Shown here in pieces: positions 1-5,627 of a stretch of DNA of 6,751 bases. Positions within the stretch are counted from its first letter, which is position 1. Every line of letters begins with the position of its first letter. The DNA lies in contig QKGK01000207.1 of assembly GCA_003250455.1 (NCBI GenBank), forward strand, positions 1 through 6,751, given 5' to 3'. The position numbers and the translations under genes were made by a program. The notes under the pieces are model-generated. The model ran no database searches, was not told where the DNA came from, and worked only from the letters and a program-made list of their open reading frames with translations. This stretch comes from Chloroflexota bacterium (GTDB lineage Bacteria > Chloroflexota > Anaerolineae > Anaerolineales > UBA11579).

Positions 1-58
1 TCAACGATTGGGCGGGGTTTTCTTTTGCGGGAAATCAAAATATCGACAGCTTCGGCCT

Positions 59-109
59 GTCATTGCGAGGGAGCTGGGGATGTTTTTTTCCCGGCGACCG
101 TGGCAATCC
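59..109. repeat. Dispersed palindromic repeat, GTCATTGCGAGG...GGCAATCC type
   Basis: The element opens with GTCATTGCGAGG and closes with GGCAATCC. Its ends pair as ATTGC (62-66) with GCAAT (103-107). Inside is a second stem, GCTGGG (73-78) with CCCGGC (90-95), including one G-T pair, around a T-rich loop. Repeats that start GTCATTGCGAGG and end GCAATCC are common short intergenic elements in many bacterial genomes. Calling this one a member is recognition from memory, since only one copy lies in the window. Confidence 0.55.
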
Positions 110-124
110 AAACCACTTCCATGC

Positions 125-182
125 TTTATCCACCCATGTTGATAACCCCCATTTGGGGGAGTGATGATACAGGTGGGATAAA
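125..182. repeat. Long inverted repeat with an inner C5/G5 hairpin
   Basis: TTTATCCACC (125-134) pairs with GGTGGGATAAA (172-182) with a single bulged G. In the middle CCCCC (146-150) pairs with GGGGG (155-159) around ATTT. There is no T-run after either arm, so it does not look like an intrinsic terminator. It sits between two other palindromic repeats and may be a third element family or part of a composite. Confidence 0.4.
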
Positions 183-225
183 AACAATTATAGAAAATCG
201 AAAGGGCCCAAATTCAAATATCTGT

Positions 226-302
226 GTCATGCCCGCGCAGGCGGGCATCCAAAAGTACAGGCGTACGTTACTGGATTCCCGATAAAACCATTCGGGAATG
301 AT
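226..302. repeat. Palindromic MITE/REP-like repeat, copy 1
   Basis: The element is bounded by GTCATGCCC on the left and GGGAATGAT on the right. It contains two hairpins: TGCCCGC/GCGGGCA with loop GCAG near the left end, and ATTCCCGA/TCGGGAAT near the right end. A second copy lies at 5628-5701 with the same two-hairpin plan and paired base changes in both stems, so the folded structure rather than the exact sequence seems to be kept. There is no room for a transposase; at most it is a non-autonomous element. Confidence 0.75.
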
Positions 303-369
303 GCGAATTTGGTGTTTTTGTATGCTTTCCAGACCCACCAATTTCACCCATCCCTGTTTTGCTTCCATC

Positions 370-398
370 TTGTCCCAATCCCCCGATCAAAGTACAAT
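370..398 (+). promoter_or_regulatory. Candidate sigma70-type promoter of the AhpD-like gene cluster
   Basis: TTGTCC (370-375, 4 of 6 to TTGACA) and TACAAT (393-398, 5 of 6 to TATAAT) are separated by 17 bases. Transcription would start near 405, leaving a leader of about 54 nt before the ATG at 459. This is the best-scoring pair I see between the repeats and the first gene. It is pattern matching only. Confidence 0.5.
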
Positions 399-458
399 CT
401 TTATACGAAGCGTTTCCATTCACATCAAATCAAACCGGGAAATACACTGGAGCCAAAC

Positions 459-1058
459 ATGACAGCACACCCAGGCAAACGCCTGTACAACGCCAAAACC
501 TTCTTCCGCTTTTTATCAGACCTGCTCACCCACCTCGACGATCTGCGCCAGGTGCGCCAGGGAGGTCGGGTCAGCCACACCTTCAGCGAACGCATCATGC
601 TGGCCGTTACCCAGGTGAACGGCTGCCGCTACTGCAGCTATTACCATTCCCAGCTGGCTCTCAATGCCGGTATTTCCGGCGAAGAAGTCGCTCAACTTCT
701 TTCCGGAGACTTTGAGGACGTTCCCTCTGAAGAGTGTATCGCCCTGATATTTGCCGAACATTATGCCGAAAGCGCAGGGCATCCCGACCCCGTCGCCGTG
801 CAACGCCTGCAAGACACCTACGGCCCGGAGAAAAGCGCTGACATCCTCGCCCTCATCCGCACCATCATGATCGGCAACGTCTACGGCAACAACTTCGACG
901 CCTTCCAAAGCCGCCTGCGCTTCAAACCCTTCCCGGACAGCCGCTTTGCAGACGAATTTGCCGTCGTGTTAGGCACATTCCTGGTTGCCCCCTGGATGTT
1001 GATCAAAAACGGGATTAGAGGTGTATTATATAAAGGTAAAACACCCGTATTAGAATAA
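459..1058 (+). CDS. AhpD-like / carboxymuconolactone decarboxylase-family protein
   Basis: A 199-residue protein with the family's redox signature. Cys56-Arg-Tyr-Cys59 is followed by His63, and Glu44 lies 12 residues before the first cysteine, matching the E...CxxC...H arrangement of AhpD-type proteins. AhpD relatives act as thiol-disulfide peroxidases or reductase partners, while other members of the wider family are decarboxylases. The intact CxxC favours redox activity, but the electron donor and substrate cannot be read from the sequence. I chose ATG 459 because GGAG (449-452) lies 6 nt upstream. The frame is open back to 309, but that extension runs through the promoter candidate and has no RBS. 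The C-terminus (roughly residues 165-199) is hydrophobic then basic, and could associate with a membrane. The next gene begins 13 nt downstream, with its RBS overlapping this stop, so the two are probably co-transcribed. Confidence 0.85.
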   Translation: MTAHPGKRLYNAKTFFRFLSDLLTHLDDLRQVRQGGRVSHTFSERIMLAVTQVNGCRYCSYYHSQLALNAGISGEEVAQLLSGDFEDVPSEECIALIFAEHYAESAGHPDPVAVQRLQDTYGPEKSADILALIRTIMIGNVYGNNFDAFQSRLRFKPFPDSRFADEFAVVLGTFLVAPWMLIKNGIRGVLYKGKTPVLE

Positions 1059-1071
1059 GGAGGTTCAATTC

Positions 1072-1646
1072 ATGCCCCCTACCCCAACCTTCCACACCGG
1101 GCAGATCACCCTGCGTCCCTACATCAAAGAAGACGCACCCGAACTGCTGGCTATCCTCAACCACCCGGACCTGACCGGCCGCCGCTACATCCCCTGGGAT
1201 TTCTCGCAGGATTTACCCCTTACGCTTGCCCAGGCTGAAAAGACCATCGAGTCATCGAAAAATGGAACGAAAAAGATAAAGGGTTCTGCTATGCTGTCGT
1301 CCAAAATGACAGCCAGCAGATCGTCGGATACGGTGAAGTCGACCAGAACTGGGACCCGCACATGCCTCGCTGCTCCGTTGTGATCGCACCAGCTTTCCAA
1401 CAGCAAGGGTATGGCAGCCAGGTGCTCACCCTGCTGCTGGACTACCTGTACAACTTCTCCGTGGCGCACAATATCTCCAACTGGATCGAAGACTGGAACG
1501 CCCCCGCCCTGGCATTTGCCGAAAAGTTTGGCTTTCAGCGGGCAGGCGTAATCCGCCGCAACAGCTACCGGGCCGGGAAATATCATGATGCCGTCGTTTT
1601 CGACCTGCTGAGACCCGAATGGAAGGAGCGCCGCCATGCCGCTTAA
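1072..1646 (+). pseudogene. GNAT-family N-acetyltransferase, broken by a one-base frameshift
   Basis: ATG 1072 has a strong AAGGAGG (1057-1063) 8 nt upstream. The first frame encodes a RimJ/RimL-type beginning (ITLRPYIKEDAPELLAIL), then loses sense after AEKTIE near 1251 and stops at 1383. From about 1251 the -1 frame continues the protein: VIEKWNEKDKG, then VGYGEVDQNWDPHMPR, the acetyl-CoA-binding motif QQQGYG (encoded 1398-1415), and a typical GNAT end (ALAFAEKFGFQRAGVIRRN) to TAA at 1644-1646. Restoring one base at 'gagtc' (for example gaggtc) gives an intact protein of about 192 residues. Family members acetylate amino groups of proteins, antibiotics or small molecules; the substrate is unknown. 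The stop overlaps the start of the next GNAT gene by 11 nt. The break may be a real mutation or an assembly error. The downstream half shows no further decay, so any loss is recent. Confidence 0.85.
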
Positions 1647-2211
1647 TGGAACCAAAGTCCGCCTGAGAGAAGTGCGCGAGAGCGACCTGCCCCTGCTGCT
1701 GGCCCTGCGCAACGACCTGGACACCCAGGGCTGGAGCCAGACCCTCCCCACAGACTACACCATCGTGACCTATAAAAAGCAGTACGAGGACGATACTTTC
1801 TCCACAAAACGCACCCGCGCCCGCTTTGTCATCGAAACCCTCGACACCAACGAAGTCGTCGGCAATATCTCCTATTACAGTCTGGAACCCCGCTTCGAGG
1901 TCACCATCGGCATTGCGATTGCCAAAAATTTCTGGTCTGCCGGGCTGGCTTTCGATGCCCAGGAAACCCTGCTCCACTTCCTGTTCGAAGAATTGGGGCT
2001 GCGGGTCGTCCGCCTGTGGACGACCGGTTCCAACGTGCAGGCCATCCGCCTCGGAGAACGCTCCGGATTCAGGGTGGCCGCCCGTATGCGTGAAGCCATC
2101 ATCCGCCGCGGCAAGCTGGCCGACAACGTCATTATGGACCTGCTGCGCGAGGAATATTACGCCCTGCACCCCGAACTGGAAGACCACCTGCCTGCATTGG
2201 AAGTAAAATAG
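1636..2211 (+). CDS. GNAT-family N-acetyltransferase, RimJ/RimL-like
   Basis: A 191-residue protein starting at ATG 1636, with GGAAGGAG (1621-1628) 7 nt upstream. It opens with GTKVRLREVRESDLPLLL, the usual first strand and helix of RimJ/RimL-like acetyltransferases. The acetyl-CoA motif is read at IAKNFWSAGLAFDAQETLL, which aligns with the YWGKGYATEAL-style motif of that subfamily. The loop keeps W..-G-x-A but has Ser-Ala before the Gly, so it is somewhat divergent. The segment after it (NVQAIRLGERSGFRVAARMRE) matches the conserved C-terminal GNAT strand-helix (N..ai.l.ek.GF...g..r). Substrate is unknown. It overlaps the preceding GNAT gene by 11 nt, suggesting translational coupling, but the two proteins are too different to be a recent duplication. 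Confidence 0.9.
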   Translation: MPLNGTKVRLREVRESDLPLLLALRNDLDTQGWSQTLPTDYTIVTYKKQYEDDTFSTKRTRARFVIETLDTNEVVGNISYYSLEPRFEVTIGIAIAKNFWSAGLAFDAQETLLHFLFEELGLRVVRLWTTGSNVQAIRLGERSGFRVAARMREAIIRRGKLADNVIMDLLREEYYALHPELEDHLPALEVK

Positions 2212-2235
2212 AAGTTTGAAATGAAAAGGCAAACT

Positions 2236-2241
2236 GGAGGT
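2236..2241 (+). promoter_or_regulatory. Ribosome binding site that decides the methyltransferase start
   Basis: GGAGGT lies only 2 nt before ATG 2244 but 8 nt before the in-frame GTG at 2250. The normal spacing makes GTG 2250 the likelier start, and the product loses only two residues (Met-Ile). Confidence 0.6.
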
Positions 2242-2249
2242 GAATGATT

Positions 2250-3011
2250 GTGGCAGTGCTAAGTGATCCTGAGGGAAATGAAACCCGAGCCTTATTTGGT
2301 GTGGCGGATCTGGCAGGAAAAAAAGTTCTTGAGATCGGCTGCGGGTACGGCAGACTGACCATGCTCTACGCGGAGATTGCGGCTCACGTTACAGCCATCG
2401 ACCCATTTGATCCGTGGATCCAACAGGCAAAGGAATCTTTGCCAGCCAATCTAAAAGGCCATGTCGATTTTCGCAACGTTCCATTCGAAGTATTTGCCAC
2501 CCAAAGCGAACCGGGGATCTTTGATCGTGTGATCCTATCCTGGTCGCTTTGATGAATGGGTCTTGAGGGCATGGTTCATGCCCTGGAAAATATCTGGCGC
2601 ATCCTTAAACCGGGAGGCCTTTTAATCGACATCCACCCGGTTTCAGAAAGATATTTCATCGAGGCTTATCGGGATGGAAAACTGCTCTTCTCTGAACGCG
2701 TCCGTGAAGATGAAAGCAAATATGTGCTCCACGCTGAGCAAGCGCTTTCGTCCGTAACAGAGAGTGGGCTCTTTACATTCAAGGACAGCGCCGAGTTTGA
2801 CTTCATCATCTACGCCGACTCGGCGCACGAACTCAACGATTATTGGGACAGCCTGGATGCCTTCGATGATCAACCAGATCCGTTCATCGCGGAGCGCGAA
2901 AAACTTTTGTTCGCAAAAGCCGGTCAGATTCTGGAAGCCTCGGGGGAATGCGCACAAGCCACAGTCAGGGAAAAGATTCGAATTACCAGCTTAAGAGCAC
3001 TTTCACGGTAA
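2250..3011 (+). CDS. SAM-dependent methyltransferase interrupted by tandem in-frame TGA codons (selenoprotein candidate or pseudogene)
   Basis: One continuous frame of about 253 codons encodes a class I methyltransferase, interrupted only by TGA TGA at 2550-2555. The N-terminal part has motif I (VLEIGCGYGRLT), the acidic end of strand 2 (VTAIDPFDPWI) and the strand-4 region (FDRVILSWSL). Immediately after the two TGAs the same frame continues MGLEGMVHALENIWRILKPGG, then LLIDIHP, the normal post-motif helix and strand 5, and runs to TAA at 3009-3011. Both halves are needed for one Rossmann fold, so two separate proteins are unlikely to work. No SD sequence precedes ATG 2556. A hairpin (2566-2584) follows at SECIS-like distance. 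From memory, relatives have SWSL followed by small residues, often Cys; this would fit Cys-to-Sec replacement but is not verified. The substrate is unknown. The alternative is a pseudogene or sequencing problem. It is last in the plus-strand cluster, about 38 nt after the GNAT stop. Confidence 0.75.
2566..2584 (+). promoter_or_regulatory. SECIS-like hairpin downstream of tandem TGA
   Basis: AGGGCATG (2566-2573) pairs perfectly with CATGCCCT (2577-2584) around the triloop GTT. The loop's first base is G (2574), and 21 and 18 nt separate it from the first and second TGA. Known bacterial SECIS elements sit inside the coding region just after the UGA, with a G near the start of a small apical loop at about this distance. 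There is no obvious bulged U in the stem, and a GC-rich coding sequence can form such a hairpin by chance. Confidence 0.35.
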
Positions 3012-3302
3012 GCACGCCGCAGATTGGCCCGGTAATTTTATTGGGAGCTTGCGAATTCTTTGCCTGAATGGAAGTGAAGCAGATCAAAGTATCGTACAAC
3101 AGGCCAAATTTAAAACCAAAAAGAAGGGCGTTCAGCCCTTCTTTTGCTTTTAAACCAGTTGGAAAATTCTGGTTTCCTTTCCGAGGTGCCATTCTGGTAG
3201 CGAGTCTCACCAAAGGCCGAGTAGCGCACCTCGCTGAGCATCTCGCCGCTGGCATCCGTCACCATTGAGGTCGAGCCCAGGTGATCTCCCAACAGCCAGT
3301 TG
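3012..3302. other. Convergent intergenic region: terminator and RHS remnant
   Basis: This 291-nt gap between two gene ends contains the terminator at 3119-3145 and the RHS-derived stretch from about 3184 upward. A second perfect 7-bp stem, AAACCAG (3152-3158) with CTGGTTT (3169-3175), lies just beside the terminator. Nothing else that looks functional is visible. Confidence 0.7.
3119..3145. terminator. Bidirectional rho-independent terminator between convergent operons
   Basis: AAAAGAAGGGC (3119-3129) pairs with GCCCTTCTTTT (3135-3145) around GTTCA. The plus strand continues TTTTGCTTTT and the minus strand continues TTTTTGGTTTT, so it can stop transcription from both sides. It lies about 110 nt after the plus-strand methyltransferase and beyond the end of the minus-strand operon. 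Confidence 0.9.
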
Positions 3303-3312
3303 CTATCCTCCC
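3184..3312 (-). pseudogene. RHS-repeat core fragment
   Basis: Read on the minus strand, the frame encodes NWLLGDHLGSTSMVTDAS followed by GEMLSEVRYSAFGETRYQNGT. This is the hallmark DHLGS...Y.afGe.R sequence that ends the RHS core, just before the variable C-terminal tip. Homology stops abruptly after YQNGT, and what follows (SERKPEFSNWFK) reads like random sequence into the terminator. A stop lies a short way upstream in the same frame, so only some 40 codons remain. RHS proteins are large secreted or surface polymorphic toxins or shells; this is a leftover, not a gene. Its first codons overlap the last codons and the TAG stop of the neighbouring methyltransferase in another frame. Confidence 0.75.
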
Positions 3313-4112
3313 ACCCGGAAACGTCCTGCCATCACAGGCGGGATCTGCGGGAAGCTGTACCACGAGAGCGGCCGGTTGGGGTCAACCTTCTCAGGGTCAA
3401 AGGCTGCTTCGATCAGTCCATCCAGCACCAGCCCGGCAGCAAAGGCTTCCCCCAGAAGTTCGTGCAGCGGGCGGTGATAATAATAATGCGGGCTGGGCTC
3501 ATTTTTTGCCCCTACTCCCTTGACCGGCGGCATCTCCATATAGTGGGATATCTTCAGGGCATTGGTCAGCACCAACTCGCCATCCACATCAGCCTGCTCG
3601 GCGGTGAACACCGGGTTATTGGAGTTAAACGCTGGGTGCATGGTGGCAAACACCAGGCGTCCGCCGGGTTTCAGCAGCCGCCTGGCAGCCCGGTAAAGCG
3701 GCCCAATCTCCGGCATATCCATCAACGCCATCGTGCAGGTCACGGCGTCAAACATCCCTTCCCCAAAAGCGGCCAGCGCTTCTTCATCGGTGGCATCTGC
3801 CTGCTGGTAGCGGATCGGTGTCTCCCCGGACTGCCCCCGTTCTTGCGCCTGTTTGAGCATCCCGGCGCTGAAATCCACCGCAATCACTTCCGCCCCCAAA
3901 GCAGCCATCCTGCGGGCTAACATCCCGCTCCCGCAGGCCACATCCAGCACCAGCTCGCCTGCCTTTAGGTTAAGCAAAGCTTCCACCGCCGGGCCGATCA
4001 GCTCGCGGTGGAAGCGGTTTCCTTCTTCACCCATCAGTTCATCCCAGAATGCCGCTTTGGTATCCCACATCCTCCGGCCTTCTTCGTTCAGTTTCCTGCT
4101 GTCCTGAGTCAT
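3303..4112 (-). CDS. Class I SAM-dependent methyltransferase
   Basis: A 269-residue cytoplasmic protein of the UbiE/Methyltransf_11 style. Motif I is VLDVACGSG (residues about 55-63), strand 2 ends in Asp80 (EVIAVD), an acidic residue follows strand 3 (YQQADATD, about 102-109), strand 4 is FDAVTCTMALMDMP (121-134), and RRLLKPGGRLVFATMHPAF is the usual pre-strand-5 helix. The C-terminal third (HYYYHRPLHELLGEAFAAGLVLDGLIE) is typical of small-molecule methyltransferases of this class; the substrate is unknown. The start ATG shares its A with the TGA of the preceding pncC-like gene, and GGGGAG lies 8 nt upstream inside that gene, so translation is probably coupled. The last few residues (about RVGG) and the TAG stop overlap DNA resembling an RHS gene, so the native C-terminus may have been replaced by a rearrangement. 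The enzymatic core looks whole. Confidence 0.9.
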   Translation of the reverse strand: MTQDSRKLNEEGRRMWDTKAAFWDELMGEEGNRFHRELIGPAVEALLNLKAGELVLDVACGSGMLARRMAALGAEVIAVDFSAGMLKQAQERGQSGETPIRYQQADATDEEALAAFGEGMFDAVTCTMALMDMPEIGPLYRAARRLLKPGGRLVFATMHPAFNSNNPVFTAEQADVDGELVLTNALKISHYMEMPPVKGVGAKNEPSPHYYYHRPLHELLGEAFAAGLVLDGLIEAAFDPEKVDPNRPLSWYSFPQIPPVMAGRFRVGG

Positions 4113-4597
4113 CAGATCAGCTCCCCATCCAAATATGCCAGCAGGCTCTTCAGGATAAAATCGGCAGACTGCTCCTTGACCGCCAGGCGGTCGCCTTCAA
4201 AATATTGGGTGGAAGTCCACACGCGTTCCGGGCTGGAAAGGCCAAAGCACACCATTCCTACCGGTTTTTCCTTCGTGCCGCCCCCTGGCCCGGCAATCCC
4301 GCTGATCGAGAGGCCGATGTCCGCCCCCAGTGCATTGCGTACCCCGGTGGACATCTCTTCAGCAACCTGCTCGCTGACCGCGCCGTAGGCTTCCAGGGTT
4401 TCCCACTTCACCCCCAGCAAGCGTACCTTCGCCTCGTAGGCATACGCCGTAACGCTGCCCACATAATATGTAGAGGAACCGGGGACATTCGTCACCCGGT
4501 GCCCTACCAATCCACCTGTACAGGATTCTGCAGCTGCCAGCCGCAGTCCGCGCGCCCGCAGCGCGCTGCCGATACGAATTTCCAGGGTCTCGTCCAT
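4112..4597 (-). CDS. pncC: Nicotinamide-nucleotide amidohydrolase, CinA C-terminal domain (PncC)
   Basis: A 161-residue protein that is entirely the CinA C-terminal domain, the usual length of stand-alone PncC. Enzymes of this family hydrolyse nicotinamide mononucleotide to nicotinate mononucleotide and ammonia, in pyridine-nucleotide recycling in the cytoplasm. Signature segments are AAESCTGG (residues 22-29), PGSSTYYVGSVTAYAYEAK (with YAYEAK where many members have YSNEAK), GAVSEQVAEEM, and SGIAGPGGGTKEKPVG. The N-terminal MoCF/COG1058 domain of full CinA is absent, and the upstream gene is unrelated, so it is not simply a split cinA. The start follows the membrane protein gene by 18 nt, with a weak AAGGG close to the ATG. 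Its TGA overlaps the methyltransferase ATG. No functional link to either neighbour is apparent. Confidence 0.93.
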   Translation of the reverse strand: MDETLEIRIGSALRARGLRLAAAESCTGGLVGHRVTNVPGSSTYYVGSVTAYAYEAKVRLLGVKWETLEAYGAVSEQVAEEMSTGVRNALGADIGLSISGIAGPGGGTKEKPVGMVCFGLSSPERVWTSTQYFEGDRLAVKEQSADFILKSLLAYLDGELI

Positions 4598-4615
4598 GAC
4601 CCTTATTCTATCAGC

Positions 4616-5407
4616 TTATTCGTTCCGTTTGCCAAAAGAGCGCAGCAGCAGCCACGCACCTACGATCAACAGCGCCGCCGGGATCACATAAGCGGCCAGG
4701 TCGGTCCCGGCAAAAAAGGCCAACCCAATCACCGACATGATGCCAGCAGGGATCAACGCCCACCAGTGACTCCGGTTGCTGAAATACACCACAAAGAACG
4801 GGATCGCAATGGTGAACATCACATACGCCGGGATGGCAAAATCGTTCAACACCCGCGCATCGATCAGGGCAACCATGATCCCGATCGAGAACATCACATA
4901 CGCCGGGATCAACGCCCACCAGTTCTCCCGGTTGGTCAGGTACACCACCAGGAAGGGCAGCCCGATCGAGGAGAGCACATACAGCGGGATGATGCCATCA
5001 CGCAGCACACCCATCCCGATCAACAGCACCATCAGGCCAATCGAGAACAACACCCAGGCCGGGATCAGCGCCCACCAATTTTCCTTCGGCTTGAACAGGT
5101 ACACCGCCACGAACGGCAGTGCCACCAAACCCAACACGGTTGCCGCCAGCACGTCCCCCTGCAGGATATCCAGCAGCGCAATTGAGGCAATTGCCGCCAC
5201 CGCCAGCAGCACATAGGCTGGGATCAGCACCACCCAGTCCGAGCGGTCGGTGAGGAACAGGCCCAAAATGGCCACCCCGCCTAACGCCATCACCCCTACC
5301 TTGGCCCAATCATTGAATACACCGAACATATCGGTCAGGGCTGCCAGGCCAAAGACAACCAATACGATCCCCCAGGCCATACCGCGTTTATTTTCTCGTT
5401 TTTCCAT
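4616..5407 (-). CDS. Polytopic membrane protein built of IP-motif repeats
   Basis: A 263-residue, very hydrophobic protein with a short basic N-terminus (MEKRENKRG) and basic C-terminus (RSFGKRNE). I count about nine or ten membrane segments. After an N-terminal hairpin (residues about 10-52) the rest is repetitive: an Ile-Pro motif at the head of each segment occurs at 62, 115, 140, 167, 192, 219 and 242, with a degenerate copy near 87. Pairs of segments form larger units of 52-53 residues, each opened by a Trp motif (DWVVLIPAYV, NWWALIPAWV, NWWALIPAYV, HWWALIPAG). The N-terminal pattern recalls the LiaI/LiaF-like transmembrane family, but that is a weak resemblance and I cannot name a function. 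AAGGAG lies about 12 nt, and GGAAG about 3 nt, before the ATG. It is first in a minus-strand operon with pncC and a methyltransferase. The long open frame on the opposite strand is a by-product of the repeats. Confidence 0.88.
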   Translation of the reverse strand: MEKRENKRGMAWGIVLVVFGLAALTDMFGVFNDWAKVGVMALGGVAILGLFLTDRSDWVVLIPAYVLLAVAAIASIALLDILQGDVLAATVLGLVALPFVAVYLFKPKENWWALIPAWVLFSIGLMVLLIGMGVLRDGIIPLYVLSSIGLPFLVVYLTNRENWWALIPAYVMFSIGIMVALIDARVLNDFAIPAYVMFTIAIPFFVVYFSNRSHWWALIPAGIMSVIGLAFFAGTDLAAYVIPAALLIVGAWLLLRSFGKRNE

Positions 5408-5438
5408 CGCTTCCTTCTCCTTGAAATAAATATACTCC

Positions 5439-5453
5439 AGGGTTAATAACCCT
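5439..5453. promoter_or_regulatory. 15-bp perfect palindrome, candidate operator
   Basis: AGGGTTAATAACCCT is a perfect inverted repeat around a central A. It lies about 30 nt upstream of the membrane-protein start codon, between its RBS and the likely promoter zone, where a repressor site would act. It has no trailing T-run on either strand, so it is not a terminator. The regulator is unknown. Confidence 0.35.
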
Positions 5454-5627
5454 TCCTGTTATTAAAATATACGTTAAATCCCAAAAGAAGTTGCAAATCC
5501 ACCCAAAATATTTTCCCCGTCTGGTAGACGCACATCAGGAGAATATCTAAACTGGTGGAGATAAAGAAAAAATTATCCCAGGAACAACATATCAGAACAA
5601 ACAACAAAGATAATTTTCATGCAAAGT

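Larger units (their letters stand above)
1..458. other. Intergenic region with stacked palindromic repeats and a promoter
   Basis: I see no convincing gene here. Frames that stay open run straight through the palindromic repeats at 59-109, 125-182 and 226-302, and the predicted peptides have a low-complexity, repeat-derived look. The first 58 bases could be the tail of an upstream gene, but nothing recognisable is encoded. The right end holds a promoter candidate (370-398) and the leader of the AhpD-like gene. Confidence 0.7.

Noticed and set aside
25..285. An 86-codon plus-strand open frame at the left end
   Set aside because: It reads through three palindromic repeat elements and gives no recognisable protein.
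309..458. A longer start for the AhpD-like gene
   Set aside because: The extra 50 residues cover the promoter candidate, lack an RBS and do not look like protein. ATG 459 has GGAG at the right spacing and begins just before the family domain.
1257..1263. Programmed -1 frameshifting as the explanation of the split GNAT gene (gAAAAAT)
   Set aside because: The heptamer does not fit the X XXY YYZ slippery pattern, and there is no obvious stimulatory stem or SD-like sequence. A simple one-base deletion explains the data better.
1426..2232. A 268-codon minus-strand open frame, and another at 1185-1751
   Set aside because: Both are antisense to the two GNAT genes, whose acetyltransferase motifs are clear. 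The minus-strand products are Gly/Gln-rich without domains.
2550..2555. Genome-wide recoding of TGA (as Trp or Gly)
   Set aside because: Other genes here use TGG for Trp and GGN for Gly with no further internal TGA, and the pncC-like gene ends in TGA exactly where the next gene starts.
2556..3011. The second half of the split methyltransferase as an independent gene starting at ATG 2556
   Set aside because: There is no SD sequence before 2556, and the product would lack the SAM-binding motif I, leaving half a Rossmann fold. Reinitiation cannot be excluded but is not supported.
4049..5185. A 378-codon plus-strand open frame, the longest complete frame in the window
   Set aside because: It lies opposite pncC and the membrane-protein repeats. 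Its product is a His/Gln/Arg/Asp-rich repetitive sequence with no recognisable domain, as expected from the antisense of a repetitive Ile/Ala/Val-rich gene, and it has no good RBS.
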